This document shows, in pieces, positions 1-9,113 of a DNA stretch of 64,000 nt. The notes below the pieces were generated by a model. That model had not been told where the DNA came from. It saw only the letters and a program-made list of their open reading frames with translations, and ran no database searches. Source of the stretch: LZORAL124-50-18 sp051208045. Lineage in GTDB: Bacteria; Pseudomonadota; Gammaproteobacteria; Pseudomonadales; Oleiphilaceae. Made by a program: the position numbers and the translations under genes. The DNA lies in the NCBI GenBank assembly GCA_051208045.1, contig JBPJFY010000007.1, positions 124,001 through 188,000 of the forward strand, read 5' to 3'. The stretch's first letter is position 1. Each line of letters begins with the position of its first letter.

Positions 1-2266
1 CTCCGGACATCTGCTGGGGAGCGTTACCGCGCTGTTGATAGCGCTCGCCTTGGGCTTCGGCCAGCGTCTGGCTGATCGCGGCACTTTCCCACCCCTCTGC
101 CAGGGTGGCGGCATTCAATTGGGGATCACGCCCCACTTCAGCGGCTGCCCAGGCGCGCTGCTGCGGCGTCACCCGATCATTGAGCAGCAGGGCCCGGCCA
201 CCTTGAGAACCCAGCAGGGTGTTGTAGCGTTCGGTGATCTGGTCCACGGTTTGATCTGGCACCGTACCGCTGTCAGCCATGCCTTGTGCCAAAGCCTGAG
301 AAAGTGCCTGTCGATAAGGCAGCCGGTCCATTTCTAGCGCGTGAGAGCCCAAAAGGATGGCGGTGACCAGCTGATTCGTTCCTTCAGCGGCACTCGATTT
401 CCCATCCGCGACGGCCTGAATCAACGCCGACCGCGTGTCATGCTCCATGGACACAACATACTTGCCCAGAGCGTTTTCATTCCCCTTGAATACGTTCAGT
501 GTGACACCCGCATCCAGTTGTATGGCCTGTTGCAGCATCTCACGATCAGCACGCTGAGCTTCCGGGCTGATCGCCACGGCGTCACCTGCACCGATCAGCG
601 CTTCGGTGTCAGCGGCGGGTGTGGCAAAGATTTCTGCGGCGAGTTGACGATTTTCACTTCCTTGAATGTCTGAAGCGACATTGCGGATGTCCTGAACATT
701 GCCCGTACTGCGCCAGTGCGTCATGGCTTCATTCAGTAGTGTGCGCTTTTCCTCCACGCTCAGGGCTCCCAGAGCAGATTGATCATTCATGGCCTGGGCG
801 ATGCTCACGCCGTCAGCGTTTTCAGTCGCCCATTGGGCAATGTGGGTTTGCCTCAGTTCAGGATGGAGGCGTTGTTGATATTCCGTGGAATGCTCCACGG
901 CTTCCAGAAATCCGACGGAGGTGATGTCCCCCTGATCCAACGCGTTGCGCCAGTAGTCCCGCCCGGCCTGATCCCGACCGTCACCTTCTGCCGGGCGACC
1001 CAGCAGGGTTTCGTAGACGGTGTCTACCAGCTCAGTGTGCGTGATATTTTTGGTGTAAACAGAATGGCCCGATGGAAAGGCTGCACGAATACTTTCGTCT
1101 GCTTCTGACGTGAGGTAAAAATTCATTTCGCGATCGATCTGCGCGCGATTCAGATTCTTGTATTCCTGAGATGCCTTGATGTTGTCTACCATCCCTTTTT
1201 GCGATATACCGCCTTCAGACAGAAGCTTTAGATAGTCTTCTTTACCTTGATTGTCGGGCGTTCTTCCCAGATACGTGCGATAGGCTGCATCCAGGACTTG
1301 TTCATCTGAAAGCCAGTGTGAACTGGCATAGAGTTGCCCGTTGGTGCTACTCCAGTTCACGTGGAGTTGCCCGTGATCGTCTACTCGGCCGTGATATTGC
1401 CCAGCATGAGGTCGGCTTTCACCCGCAGGTGGATGGCCACCCGAAGTCGTTGGAGGGGGAGATTGCCCGACGCCACTGGTATTAGTGCTTCCTGTGTTTT
1501 GGTGGCCGTTTTGATTGGCAGCCTGATCGATGCCCTGTTGGACACCAGCATCAATGATGTTCTGGTTGTTTTGATGTTGGCTAATGGGGTCGAAGGGAAT
1601 GTCTGATCCGGGAATCGGGGTATAAAAGCTGCCATCATTGGGAGGTAAAATGTCTACAAATTCAAGCCCTGTAAACTCAACGGCCGTTTCTTGCTGATTT
1701 AGTTGTACCACACTTTGATCATTCTGCGTGCTTTCCGCCAGAAAGGCAGGGCTGTTTCGAACGTCGGCGGTATTCCCCTCCGTCAGCAACAAGCGAAACA
1801 ACGCACCTTCATCCCCGTGCGCGTCCGTCTGGTTCATTAACGCATCCAGGTGATGCCCCACCTCTTCGATATAGGCGGATTGCAGCGTTTCTGTGGGTGC
1901 ATCCTGATTTAGGAAAACCGTTCGCTTGTCTGCGCTGTACGCCCCGGCATGGTGATCCAGCGTCGTAGAATCGACAAATCGAACCTCAGGGAGGTAGCTG
2001 AAATCATTGATCAGGGTCTGGCGGCGGATATTCTCGGCAACCGATGCGTGGTAGTTAGTGCCATAGGCCTCTTTCATCAGGCCATGAAAAGCGTTTTCAT
2101 CCTCAGCCAGAACACTGAGTTTTTCCTGTAAAGGGGCGTGAATGACCTGTAGCCATTCCGTTTCCTCGGGCGAGAGGGAGGGCACGCTGGTCGAAGAAGG
2201 TTCGTCTGGCGTGAGTTCCTGGGCAGGGGAGGTGCTCGCTGCACCGTTGAGCGCTGAAATTTCCAT
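1..2266 (-). CDS. Large DUF4214-domain protein, 3' end beyond the window
   Basis: I read this frame by hand from the ATG at 2266 to the left edge: about 755 codons without a stop, so the gene is partial. No signal peptide is visible. Around residues 133-148 there is an EEVGHHLD stretch followed by a GDEG motif, resembling a metal-binding HExxH-like site with the catalytic-type Glu/His order changed. Residues ~245-305 are Gln/Asn/Gly/Pro-rich linker. Two DUF4214-like units follow at ~319-365 (core YRTYLGRTPDNQG) and ~410-460 (core YETLLGRPAEGDGRDQAG), with the usual LGR-P-D-G pattern. DUF4214 occurs in large surface or secreted proteins of marine bacteria, often type I exported; the C-terminus that would show an export signal is missing. 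An AAGGA element lies a few bases upstream of the ATG. Function unknown. Confidence 0.8.
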   Translation of the reverse strand, partial: MEISALNGAASTSPAQELTPDEPSSTSVPSLSPEETEWLQVIHAPLQEKLSVLAEDENAFHGLMKEAYGTNYHASVAENIRRQTLINDFSYLPEVRFVDSTTLDHHAGAYSADKRTVFLNQDAPTETLQSAYIEEVGHHLDALMNQTDAHGDEGALFRLLLTEGNTADVRNSPAFLAESTQNDQSVVQLNQQETAVEFTGLEFVDILPPNDGSFYTPIPGSDIPFDPISQHQNNQNIIDAGVQQGIDQAANQNGHQNTGSTNTSGVGQSPPPTTSGGHPPAGESRPHAGQYHGRVDDHGQLHVNWSSTNGQLYASSHWLSDEQVLDAAYRTYLGRTPDNQGKEDYLKLLSEGGISQKGMVDNIKASQEYKNLNRAQIDREMNFYLTSEADESIRAAFPSGHSVYTKNITHTELVDTVYETLLGRPAEGDGRDQAGRDYWRNALDQGDITSVGFLEAVEHSTEYQQRLHPELRQTHIAQWATENADGVSIAQAMNDQSALGALSVEEKRTLLNEAMTHWRSTGNVQDIRNVASDIQGSENRQLAAEIFATPAADTEALIGAGDAVAISPEAQRADREMLQQAIQLDAGVTLNVFKGNENALGKYVVSMEHDTRSALIQAVADGKSSAAEGTNQLVTAILLGSHALEMDRLPYRQALSQALAQGMADSGTVPDQTVDQITERYNTLLGSQGGRALLLNDRVTPQQRAWAAAEVGRDPQLNAATLAEGWESAAISQTLAEAQGERYQQRGNAPQQMSG

Positions 2267-2360
2267 CGTCCTATCCTTGTGAGAGCACCTGCGATGTTTA
2301 TTTGGTGCGCCATTGAATCCATATTTTGTGGTAAGCCTACCGCGATGCAATTGTTTTGAC

Positions 2361-2380
2361 TATTAGGGAAAACCCTAGTA
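2361..2380. promoter_or_regulatory. Palindrome upstream of the DUF4214 gene
   Basis: An interrupted palindrome, TTAGGG-AAAA-CCCTAG, lies about 95 bases upstream of the start codon of the minus-strand DUF4214 gene. Its position and dyad symmetry fit an operator, but I know of no regulator with this exact consensus. No terminator-like T tract follows on either strand. Confidence 0.3.
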
Positions 2381-2490
2381 ACTCGTGTTTTCGGAGTTTA
2401 AAACAACTAAGTAAAACTGAGTGGCTTGGAAGGTATGTGTCGTGAAACTGGGAAAGGGCGGAGTTTCAGGAAAAATTTTTGGGAAAAACG

Positions 2491-2519
2491 AAAAAAGCCA
2501 GCAAAAATGCTGGCTTTTT
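2491..2519. terminator. Rho-independent terminator after the initiator tRNA
   Basis: AAGCCAGCA and TGCTGGCTT form a perfect stem with an AAAA loop, flanked by A and T tracts on both sides, so it can stop transcription in either direction. It begins six bases past the CCA end of the minus-strand tRNA and most likely ends that transcript. Confidence 0.8.
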
Positions 2520-2524
2520 AAGAG

Positions 2525-2601
<77 letters not shown>

Positions 2602-2830
2602 TCAAACTGCGAATCCGTTTTGATTGTACCCACCTGGCATGGGTGCAATGTCTGCTCAAGTCTACTGACGTCTCTCTGGAAGTGCGTAGTGTGTTCCTGA
2701 GCAAGTGGCGCGTATGATACAGATCACATATATGGTCGTCAACCCATCTCCTATAAAAAATTCAACATCTTGCAAAATATTTGTTACATCATTTTTTAAG
2801 AAATTGGCTACACTTGTCATTATGTGAACA

Positions 2831-3910
2831 ATGAGTAGGGCGGGCAGCGTGAAGCACAGGCAGCCAACAGTCGATCAGCTGATTGAACTGGCGAGAAAAA
2901 ACGAGGAAATTGCGAGCAAGTTGTTTGAAATAGAGGTTCAGATTATGAACATTTCAAACAGCACGGACTTCTTCGATAAACTGCTGAAATCGGTTCAGGA
3001 CTCGTTTCAGATTGATCATGTCTGGTTGTGCCTCACGGAAAAAACCGTTAAAACCCAGTTGGCTGCACTGTTTAAAGCGCCGGATATGCCTCTGCATCAG
3101 GCGCATATTTGTCATACCGTGGATTTTCTCCGCGTGACGCAAAGCTGCCGGGACCCAATTCTCGTCAATCGGGACATCGCCCGGTTCAATGTGCTGGCTC
3201 CGGCCAGTTTTCGGCCTGAGCTGGGGTCGCTGGCGGTGTTGCCGTTGATTGTTGACGGGCAGTTGATCGGCAGTCTGAATTTCGGTTCGGAAGATCCAAC
3301 CCGCTATGATCCATCCAAAGATCGCTTCTTTCTTAAGCAGCTGGCGGTTAAAACGTCCATTTGTCTTTCCAGTGTGGTGGCTCACGAACGGGTGAGTTTT
3401 CTGGCAACGCGAGATGCTTTAACGTTGCTGAAAAACCGACGGGAAATGGAGGAGTCTTTAGAAAAAGAGATCAGCCGGTGTCGGCGCCAGAACTATGATG
3501 TTGCTTTGCTGTTTATCGATTGTGATGACTTTAAGCTGGTAAATGATACCTATGGCCATGACTGCGGTGATGTTTATCTCAAATATGTGGCAGATGCGTT
3601 AACGGACATGATTCGAAAAGGCGATACGGCCTTCCGGTTTGCGGGGGATGAGTTTGTGATTATTCTACCGAACCTGGAGCGTTTTGGGGCGGAGAAAATA
3701 GCCACACGAATTCGGGAATATTTGCAAAATACGCCGCTTCAATACCAGGACAAACATATTCCTGTGCACATCAGTTTTGGTGCCGCTGCCACCAATGAGT
3801 TGCAGGAGTTGAACGGGAAGAGTCTGTTAAAAGCCGCCGATGCACGATTGTACGACATGAAAGCACTGAAGCCTTCAAAAAAAAACGCTGAGACCAGCGT
3901 TATCGCCTGA
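2831..3910 (+). CDS. Diguanylate cyclase with N-terminal GAF/DUF484-like sensor
   Basis: A 359-residue cytosolic protein predicted to make cyclic di-GMP from two GTP. Residues ~10-40 are a helical lead, ~45-185 resemble a GAF/DUF484 sensor domain (including LGSLAVLPLIVDGQLIGSL), and ~195-350 form the GGDEF domain. The active-site motif is AGDEF at 271-275, an accepted variant of GGDEF. The inhibitory I-site RxxD (RKGD, five residues upstream) is intact, so product inhibition is likely. No transmembrane segment is seen, hence a soluble sensor. The gene stands alone; no clear Shine-Dalgarno precedes the ATG at 2831. Its last codons overlap a terminator serving the convergent AraC gene. Confidence 0.9.
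   Translation: MSRAGSVKHRQPTVDQLIELARKNEEIASKLFEIEVQIMNISNSTDFFDKLLKSVQDSFQIDHVWLCLTEKTVKTQLAALFKAPDMPLHQAHICHTVDFLRVTQSCRDPILVNRDIARFNVLAPASFRPELGSLAVLPLIVDGQLIGSLNFGSEDPTRYDPSKDRFFLKQLAVKTSICLSSVVAHERVSFLATRDALTLLKNRREMEESLEKEISRCRRQNYDVALLFIDCDDFKLVNDTYGHDCGDVYLKYVADALTDMIRKGDTAFRFAGDEFVIILPNLERFGAEKIATRIREYLQNTPLQYQDKHIPVHISFGAAATNELQELNGKSLLKAADARLYDMKALKPSKKNAETSVIA
3877..3901 (-). terminator. Terminator of the AraC-family gene, inside the diguanylate cyclase 3' end
   Basis: Read on the minus strand, AACGCTG-GTCT-CAGCGTT is followed by a run of eight T. It lies just downstream of the minus-strand AraC gene stop at 3928, but entirely within the last codons of the convergent plus-strand gene, where the A run encodes lysines. 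Confidence 0.7.
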
Positions 3911-3927
3911 CCACAGAAACTTACCGA

Positions 3928-4995
3928 TCAAGCCTCCCGCTCGCCCATGCGGTAAGCGCCAGGCGTAACCCCTGTCCATTTTTTAAAAGCGCGATGAAAG
4001 GTACTCGGCTCGGTGAAACCCACCAGGTGGGCTATCTCGTTGATGGAATACTCTTTCCGGCTGAGATGGAAGATGGCCAGGTCGCGGCGCATGTGATCCT
4101 TTATTTCCTGATAGGAGGTACTCTCTTCTTTCAATCGACGCCGCAGCGTTTGTGGGCTCAGATTCAGGCTGGAGGAGATCCACTCAAAATCCGGGAGTTC
4201 TTCCGACAGGTTCTTACCGATCAACTGGCGAATCTGTGCCGTATAACTGCTGCTGTCATCTGGCTTGCCAAGCAGGTCTGCCGGCGATTTTTTCAGGAAC
4301 TGCCGGAGTTCGATTTCGTTACGCACAATCGGGTGCTGCAGGTACTTGCTGTGGAAGTGAATCGCTGTGCGCTCCGCGCTGAAAGTCATGGGGCAATAGA
4401 ACAAGTGCTTGTATTCGGCCACATGGGCAGGTGGCGGGTAACGAAAAGTAGCGTGGTCCAGAATAATACGCTGGCCGATCAGCCAGCAGGCGAGTCGGTG
4501 CCAGATGACCAGCAGACTTTCTGTGAGAAAGTGATCCGGATCGTAAATTTGCCCCTCGATTTCGATCACCAGCGAGGCGGCATCGCCTTCTGTCGCCAGC
4601 CCAATACTGATCGGGGGATCAAACAGGTCATAAAAACGGTAACCCCGGTGGAACGCAGTACCGAGGGTATCGCTGTGAATGATGAGTTGACACATGGTCG
4701 CAAACGTACCGGGTTTACTGCGCACGTGCGCAAATCCCATGTATTCATCATTCAGATCCCGCCAGATGATTTGCATCAGTCGGGTGTATTGTCGGCCAGT
4801 GACACGCGCCAATTCCTGATCATGGAGGTCGCTGGAAATGCCTGCCTGCTCCATCAACTGCTTCGGATTGAACCCGCGTTGTTCTGCGCCTCGGAGCGCA
4901 GCTTTGACGAAATGACTGGAAACCGTGAGTTCTTGCATGGGGCTCAGATCGCAGGATGAGGGTGCGGAATGTTGCACCGAAAACGCCCTCACCAT
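3928..4995 (-). CDS. AraC family transcriptional regulator
   Basis: A 355-residue regulator of the OruR/ArgR-like AraC subgroup. Residues ~30-210 match the arabinose-binding-like sensor domain (PF12625), and the last ~100 residues hold two helix-turn-helix motifs. The second carries the typical NEIAHLVGFTEPSTFHRAFKKWTG-type signature, split here as NEIAHLVGF and FHRAFKKWTGVTPGAYR. It is divergent from the CaiB-type CoA-transferase with about 100 bases between, the usual layout for local control of a fatty-acid or carnitine-type catabolic gene. The ligand is unknown. An internal ATG at 4938 is an alternative start; neither has a strong Shine-Dalgarno. Confidence 0.85.
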   Translation of the reverse strand: MVRAFSVQHSAPSSCDLSPMQELTVSSHFVKAALRGAEQRGFNPKQLMEQAGISSDLHDQELARVTGRQYTRLMQIIWRDLNDEYMGFAHVRSKPGTFATMCQLIIHSDTLGTAFHRGYRFYDLFDPPISIGLATEGDAASLVIEIEGQIYDPDHFLTESLLVIWHRLACWLIGQRIILDHATFRYPPPAHVAEYKHLFYCPMTFSAERTAIHFHSKYLQHPIVRNEIELRQFLKKSPADLLGKPDDSSSYTAQIRQLIGKNLSEELPDFEWISSSLNLSPQTLRRRLKEESTSYQEIKDHMRRDLAIFHLSRKEYSINEIAHLVGFTEPSTFHRAFKKWTGVTPGAYRMGEREA

Positions 4996-5091
4996 ACCGC
5001 CAAACCACGGAAATTGCTAATGATTCTGAAAAGATTCGTCATTGAGTGAATGTATTGGGTTGCCTAGTATAAGTGAAACTCTGGAGGAACA

Positions 5092-6318
5092 GTGATTATG
5101 TCAGGCGCGCTCAGCTCATTACGCATTTTGGATTTTTCAACGTTATTGCCTGGCCCGTACGCCACGATGATGCTGGCAGATATGGGGGCCGAGGTACTGC
5201 GCGTAGAATCGCCCCATCGGCTGGATTTGGTGCGAGTGCTGCCGCCACGCGTGGGGAAGGCGTCGGCTGCGCACGCTTACTTGAATCGCGGGAAAAAGTC
5301 GCTGGCCCTTGATTTGAAAAAGCCCGGCGCTGCTGAGATCGTGCACCGCTTAGTGGATCACTATGACATTGTTGTCGAGCAGTTTCGCCCCGGCGTGATG
5401 GATAAGCTGGGTGTCGGGTATGAAGCGCTCAAAGCGATCAGACCGGATGTGATTTACTGTGCCATTACCGGCTATGGCCAGACAGGGCCTTATCGGGATC
5501 GTGCCGGCCATGATTTGAATTACCTATCCCTGAGTGGTGTGGCCAGTTACAGTCACAGAGCGGATGACTCGCCTTGTCCCGTGGGCATTCAGGTGGCCGA
5601 TGTGGCCGGCGGTTCTCATCACGCGGTGATGGCGATACTGGCCGCCGTGATTCATCGGCAACAAGCGGGGGAAGGGCAGTATCTGGACATCAGTATGACG
5701 GATGCGGCCTTTGCGCTCAACGCGATGAGTGCAGCGGGATACCTCGCCGGTGGCACTGAGCCGCAGGCGGAGCGCGAAGTGCTGAATGGGGGAGGATTCT
5801 ATGACTACTATGAAACGGCCGATGGTCGGTTCTTTTCGTTAGCGGGGTTGGAGCCGCAGTTTGTAAAAGGATTGTGTGTGGCGTTAGGCGCGCCGGAAAT
5901 GGCGGCCACTGGTTTGAGCCAGAGACCACAGGATCAAGCCGCATTTAAAGCATTTCTGGCGGAAAAACTGCGCGAAGATACCTTTGACGCCTGGTGCCGG
6001 TTTTTCGAAGCACAAGACGTGTGTGTAGAGCCGGTCCTGCAGGTGAGCGAGGCTGTCAGGCACCCCCAGCTCGTGGCGCGGGAGGTCGTGGTGGATGTGC
6101 CTTTGGCGGAGGCTGGGGAGCAAGCAGAGCCAGTGGAGCAACCAGAGATAGAAGAGACGGTGAAACAACCCGGCTTCCCGATCAAGTTTTCTCGCTCACC
6201 CTGTCAGGCCACTCACGCGGGAGTGGCTTTGGGCGCGCACTCCAACGAAGTGCTGGCTCGTCTGGGCTACACCCGGAATGACGTGGAAGAACTCACCCGG
6301 AACAAGGTGTTTGGTTGA
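5092..6318 (+). CDS. CaiB/BaiF family (class III) CoA-transferase or acyl-CoA racemase
   Basis: A 406-408 residue class III CoA-transferase, cytosolic. Members move CoA between carboxylic acids via an aspartyl-CoA intermediate or epimerise 2-methylacyl-CoA. The N-terminus LRILDFSTLLPGPYATMMLADMGAEVLRVE and the central GHDLNYLSLSG block are diagnostic; Asp in GHDLNY (around 141-147) is the expected catalytic residue. A GGAGG at 5083-5087 suits either the GTG at 5092 or the ATG at 5098. The divergent AraC gene probably regulates it. The exact substrate cannot be read from sequence; alpha-methylacyl-CoA racemase (AMACR-like) is a reasonable guess because of the LPPRVGK and QVADVAGG blocks. Confidence 0.85.
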   Translation: MIMSGALSSLRILDFSTLLPGPYATMMLADMGAEVLRVESPHRLDLVRVLPPRVGKASAAHAYLNRGKKSLALDLKKPGAAEIVHRLVDHYDIVVEQFRPGVMDKLGVGYEALKAIRPDVIYCAITGYGQTGPYRDRAGHDLNYLSLSGVASYSHRADDSPCPVGIQVADVAGGSHHAVMAILAAVIHRQQAGEGQYLDISMTDAAFALNAMSAAGYLAGGTEPQAEREVLNGGGFYDYYETADGRFFSLAGLEPQFVKGLCVALGAPEMAATGLSQRPQDQAAFKAFLAEKLREDTFDAWCRFFEAQDVCVEPVLQVSEAVRHPQLVAREVVVDVPLAEAGEQAEPVEQPEIEETVKQPGFPIKFSRSPCQATHAGVALGAHSNEVLARLGYTRNDVEELTRNKVFG

Positions 6319-6322
6319 TCGT

Positions 6323-6697
6323 TTATTCGTCTGGTATGAGGGTGTCGATCAATGCTTCCAGATGACTGATGTGCGCATGTAATCGGTCAATTTCTTCCAG
6401 CAAATCGACTGCCAACACGGCGCCGGACGTGTTCAATGACAGATCTTGTTTAAGGCGCACCAGCCGCTGGATCTTGAAGAGCGACACGGCATCCAATTGT
6501 AATTCTGCAGGCGCGCTATGGGGAGCGATAATTTCGTTATCCAGCACACCGTATTCAATCAGCTCCAGTAGGTAATCGGCAGAAACGCCACATCGGGCAC
6601 TCACTTCTTTCAGGGTTAATGTGATCACCTGATTATCTTGCGTCACCGTGCCGGGTTTTACTCGGGTATGTGTATTTACGAAGGGGGGTGTCTTCAT
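6323..6697 (-). CDS. cbpM: Chaperone modulator CbpM
   Basis: A 124-residue MerR-like single-domain protein that binds the J-domain of CbpA and inhibits its co-chaperone and DNA-binding activity. The order is an N-terminal helix-turn-helix (LTLKEVSARCGVSADYLLELIEYGVL) then a helical C-terminus (LHAHISHLEALIDTLIP). The ATG at 6697 overlaps the cbpA stop as ATGA, so I prefer it to the upstream ATG at 6712. Adjacent cbpA and translational coupling support the call. The cbpM stop is only four bases from the convergent CoA-transferase stop. Confidence 0.9.
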   Translation of the reverse strand: MKTPPFVNTHTRVKPGTVTQDNQVITLTLKEVSARCGVSADYLLELIEYGVLDNEIIAPHSAPAELQLDAVSLFKIQRLVRLKQDLSLNTSGAVLAVDLLEEIDRLHAHISHLEALIDTLIPDE

Positions 6698-7665
6698 GAT
6701 TGGGCGCCCCATTTTTCTCTTGGATTGTAGTGTTTTTCCGCCTGGGCAAGCTGAGCATAGAGCGTTTCGGTTTCTGCCGTAAGTTTGGCCGGCATAACGA
6801 CCTGGAGCACGAGAAGCTGATCGCCCATGGGTTGACCCGGGAGGCCTTTACCTTTTAGGCGAAGTTTTTGGCCGCCAGTACTGCCTTTGGGAATGGTGGC
6901 TTTCACGGAGCCAGAGAGTGTGGGAATGTCTACTTTTGTGCCGAGGGCTGCTTCCCAGGGAGTGATCGGCACAGTCAGGTAAACGTCTTTTCCGGATACC
7001 GTAAAGAAGGGGTGTGGCGCCAGCTCAATTTCGATAAACAAATCGCCGGGTTCGGCACCACCAATGCCTGGTGAGCCTTGCTTGCTGAGGCGAATGTGTT
7101 GCCCTGACGCTACGCCAGCGGGAATTTTCACCTTGAGTTTTTTCTTCTTGTGACTGATTAATCCCTGAGCATCCACTTCGGGGATGGCGTACTCGACCTC
7201 CCGTGTTGCTCCGTGATAGGCTTCTTCAAGAAAAAGTGGGAGTTTCACGCGCAAGTCATCCCCACGCATGTGGAAGCCGCGCGGAGAGCCCTGACGATAA
7301 TTGCGGTGTGCCGTACCGGAACGACCAAAGATCGATTCGAAAAAGTCACTGAAGTGTTGTGCATCGGCGTCGGTGAAGCCGCCGGTGGAAAAGTGCGAGG
7401 CAGATTGCCACCCGGGTGGCGGTCGAAAGTCGCCGTTCTGGCTGAAAGCGCCCATCTCTCGCAACTGATCGTATTCGGCCCGCTTTTGCGGGTCCTTCAG
7501 TACTTCGTAAGCTTCGCCCAGTTCTTTAAAACGGTCTTCAGCATTCGCTTCTTTGTTTAAATCAGGGTGAAATTTGCGTGCCAGTTTGCGGTACGCTTTT
7601 TTGATGTCATCACCCGTCGCCTCGGCGGGAACGCCAAGAATGGCATAGTAATCCTTGTATTGCAT
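6694..7665 (-). CDS. cbpA: Curved DNA-binding protein CbpA, DnaJ-class co-chaperone
   Basis: A 323-residue type II J-protein. Residues 1-70 are the J-domain with the HPD tripeptide (FHPDLNKE), which stimulates DnaK ATPase; ~75-120 are Gly/Phe-rich; ~125-310 are the two beta-barrel client-binding domains (LKVKIPAGVASGQHIRL and VKATIPKGSTGGQKLRL). No Cys-rich zinc region is present, separating it from DnaJ. GGGAGG precedes the ATG at 7665. It is followed by its modulator cbpM and preceded on the same strand, 70 bases away, by nnrS, so a DNR-driven transcript could run into it. Confidence 0.93.
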   Translation of the reverse strand: MQYKDYYAILGVPAEATGDDIKKAYRKLARKFHPDLNKEANAEDRFKELGEAYEVLKDPQKRAEYDQLREMGAFSQNGDFRPPPGWQSASHFSTGGFTDADAQHFSDFFESIFGRSGTAHRNYRQGSPRGFHMRGDDLRVKLPLFLEEAYHGATREVEYAIPEVDAQGLISHKKKKLKVKIPAGVASGQHIRLSKQGSPGIGGAEPGDLFIEIELAPHPFFTVSGKDVYLTVPITPWEAALGTKVDIPTLSGSVKATIPKGSTGGQKLRLKGKGLPGQPMGDQLLVLQVVMPAKLTAETETLYAQLAQAEKHYNPREKWGAQS

Positions 7666-7735
7666 ACGCCTCCCATAAGGTCAAATCATCCGTAGTAATG
7701 ACTTAATCTATAGAGGCAGTTTTGAAAAATTTCAA

Positions 7736-8926
7736 TCAGCCGGGTTTGCCATCAATACGTGGACGGGTCAGGATCGGCCAGTAGATAACCACAAAAATCC
7801 CAAAGCCGATGATCCAGGCTGTGCCGGAGATATCGTAGACCACCGTGGCGGGCAGGCCTACTACGTCTCCCAGTGTGCGTAGTATTCCTGAGAGCAGTAC
7901 CGCGACGTAGGCCACAGGAATGATGGCGGCCAGTTTCAAAGGACGCCCGGTGTGCCCCAGGGATACGCGCGTCATCATCGCCAGAATCATCAAGCCGATG
8001 CCCCCGACGGTGAATGCGTGAATAGCGTTACTCTCCGGGACGGCAGCAGTGAACTGGTTTAATCCAAACAGCGCAAAACCCAAGGGGATCATCAGATAGG
8101 ATATCTGCAGTGACCACAGAATAGGAATACGCAGGGTGGCTTTAAAGTGCCACCGGCTCCAGCGATAAACATGTAATGCCGCCAGCGCCAGGGACAGCAG
8201 GCCCGTTAAGGTTGGAATACCCGTGATTTCTCCCAGGAACAACAGAAGTATTGTGACGATGGTTCCTGTCACGATGGTCAGGTCCAGCCAGGGCAGCGCG
8301 TCTGTTTTGGGCACGCCGGTGGCATTCGCTGTGAAGAAGGGGATGATGCGCCCGCCAATAATGGTCATCAACACAACCATCAGAAAAACGCCCGCTTTTG
8401 CCCCATTGATCGCCAAAATGGGGTTTGCATCCAGTTTGCCCCAGTGCATCGCAAAGTTGGCCAATGTAAAGAGAGTTAACACCGGAACGAAAATAAAGTT
8501 GCGCCACTGCTTCACTTGAAGCACGCATCGCGCCATATAGAATGCACCGACCGGGATAAAGGCAAGATCGATGATGGCACTCAGCCACCACCCGGCTGTC
8601 ATCGGGATAACCATGAGCACGCGGGCGAGTACCCACAGCAGAAACAGCACCATCAGGGGGCGCTGCTTAATGCTGGGGACGCCGGTCCAGGTCTGAACCG
8701 CAGTCAATAAAAAACCCAGTGCGACAGCGACGGCAAACCCGTAAATCATTTCATGCATATGCCACCATAGCATACCGCCGGGAAGTGTTCCGCCCATGCC
8801 GGTATGAAGCATGATCAGCCACAGCAGCAATGCGACAACTGCGAGGATGCCCGCGCCGAGAAATAACGGTCGAAACGCGAGGCCAAAGACGGGATGATCA
8901 TGAAAGGCGGGCTTATGCTGGCTCAT
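7736..8926 (-). CDS. nnrS: NnrS family heme-copper membrane protein
   Basis: A 396-residue polytopic inner-membrane protein with about twelve hydrophobic segments and conserved motifs PVFGLAFRPLFLGA near the N-terminus and WWHMHEMIYGFAVAVALGFL around 85-105. NnrS binds heme and copper and relieves nitrosative stress (prevents formation of iron-bound dinitrosyl species) in denitrifiers. I take the ATG at 8926, just before SQHKPAF, preceded by an AGGAG; an upstream in-frame start at 9016 adds an atypical Cys-rich tail and would overlap the DNR box. It is divergent from nosR and shares its DNR box. Confidence 0.92.
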   Translation of the reverse strand: MSQHKPAFHDHPVFGLAFRPLFLGAGILAVVALLLWLIMLHTGMGGTLPGGMLWWHMHEMIYGFAVAVALGFLLTAVQTWTGVPSIKQRPLMVLFLLWVLARVLMVIPMTAGWWLSAIIDLAFIPVGAFYMARCVLQVKQWRNFIFVPVLTLFTLANFAMHWGKLDANPILAINGAKAGVFLMVVLMTIIGGRIIPFFTANATGVPKTDALPWLDLTIVTGTIVTILLLFLGEITGIPTLTGLLSLALAALHVYRWSRWHFKATLRIPILWSLQISYLMIPLGFALFGLNQFTAAVPESNAIHAFTVGGIGLMILAMMTRVSLGHTGRPLKLAAIIPVAYVAVLLSGILRTLGDVVGLPATVVYDISGTAWIIGFGIFVVIYWPILTRPRIDGKPG

Positions 8927-9002
8927 AGTGATTGACAGCTCCTGACAGCAGAGTAGCGAACGAAGACAAATTAAGTGTAATGGCAGACAGATGAAAACAT
9001 GC

Positions 9003-9016
9003 TTGACCAGGGTCAA
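9003..9016. promoter_or_regulatory. Shared FNR/DNR box between nnrS and nosR
   Basis: TTGAC-CAGG-GTCAA is a perfect 5-4-5 dyad of the FNR/DNR type. A TATAGT hexamer at 9039-9044 sits where the -10 belongs for nosR if the box is centred at -41.5. A TACACT hexamer on the minus strand (8979-8974) sits at nearly the same spacing for nnrS. One activator site can therefore serve both class II promoters. Confidence 0.85.
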
Positions 9017-9113
9017 GTTCCCTCTGCTACTGAAGGTCTATAGTTTGTGAACCGTGCGGCATTATGTCGCACATTAAGTCATGCTCAAATATATGAGCGT
9101 TTCTGGAGCAATA

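Noticed and set aside
35..1108. Several plus-strand open frames in the first kilobase
   Set aside because: They are shadows of the continuous minus-strand DUF4214 coding frame, which has protein-family matches.
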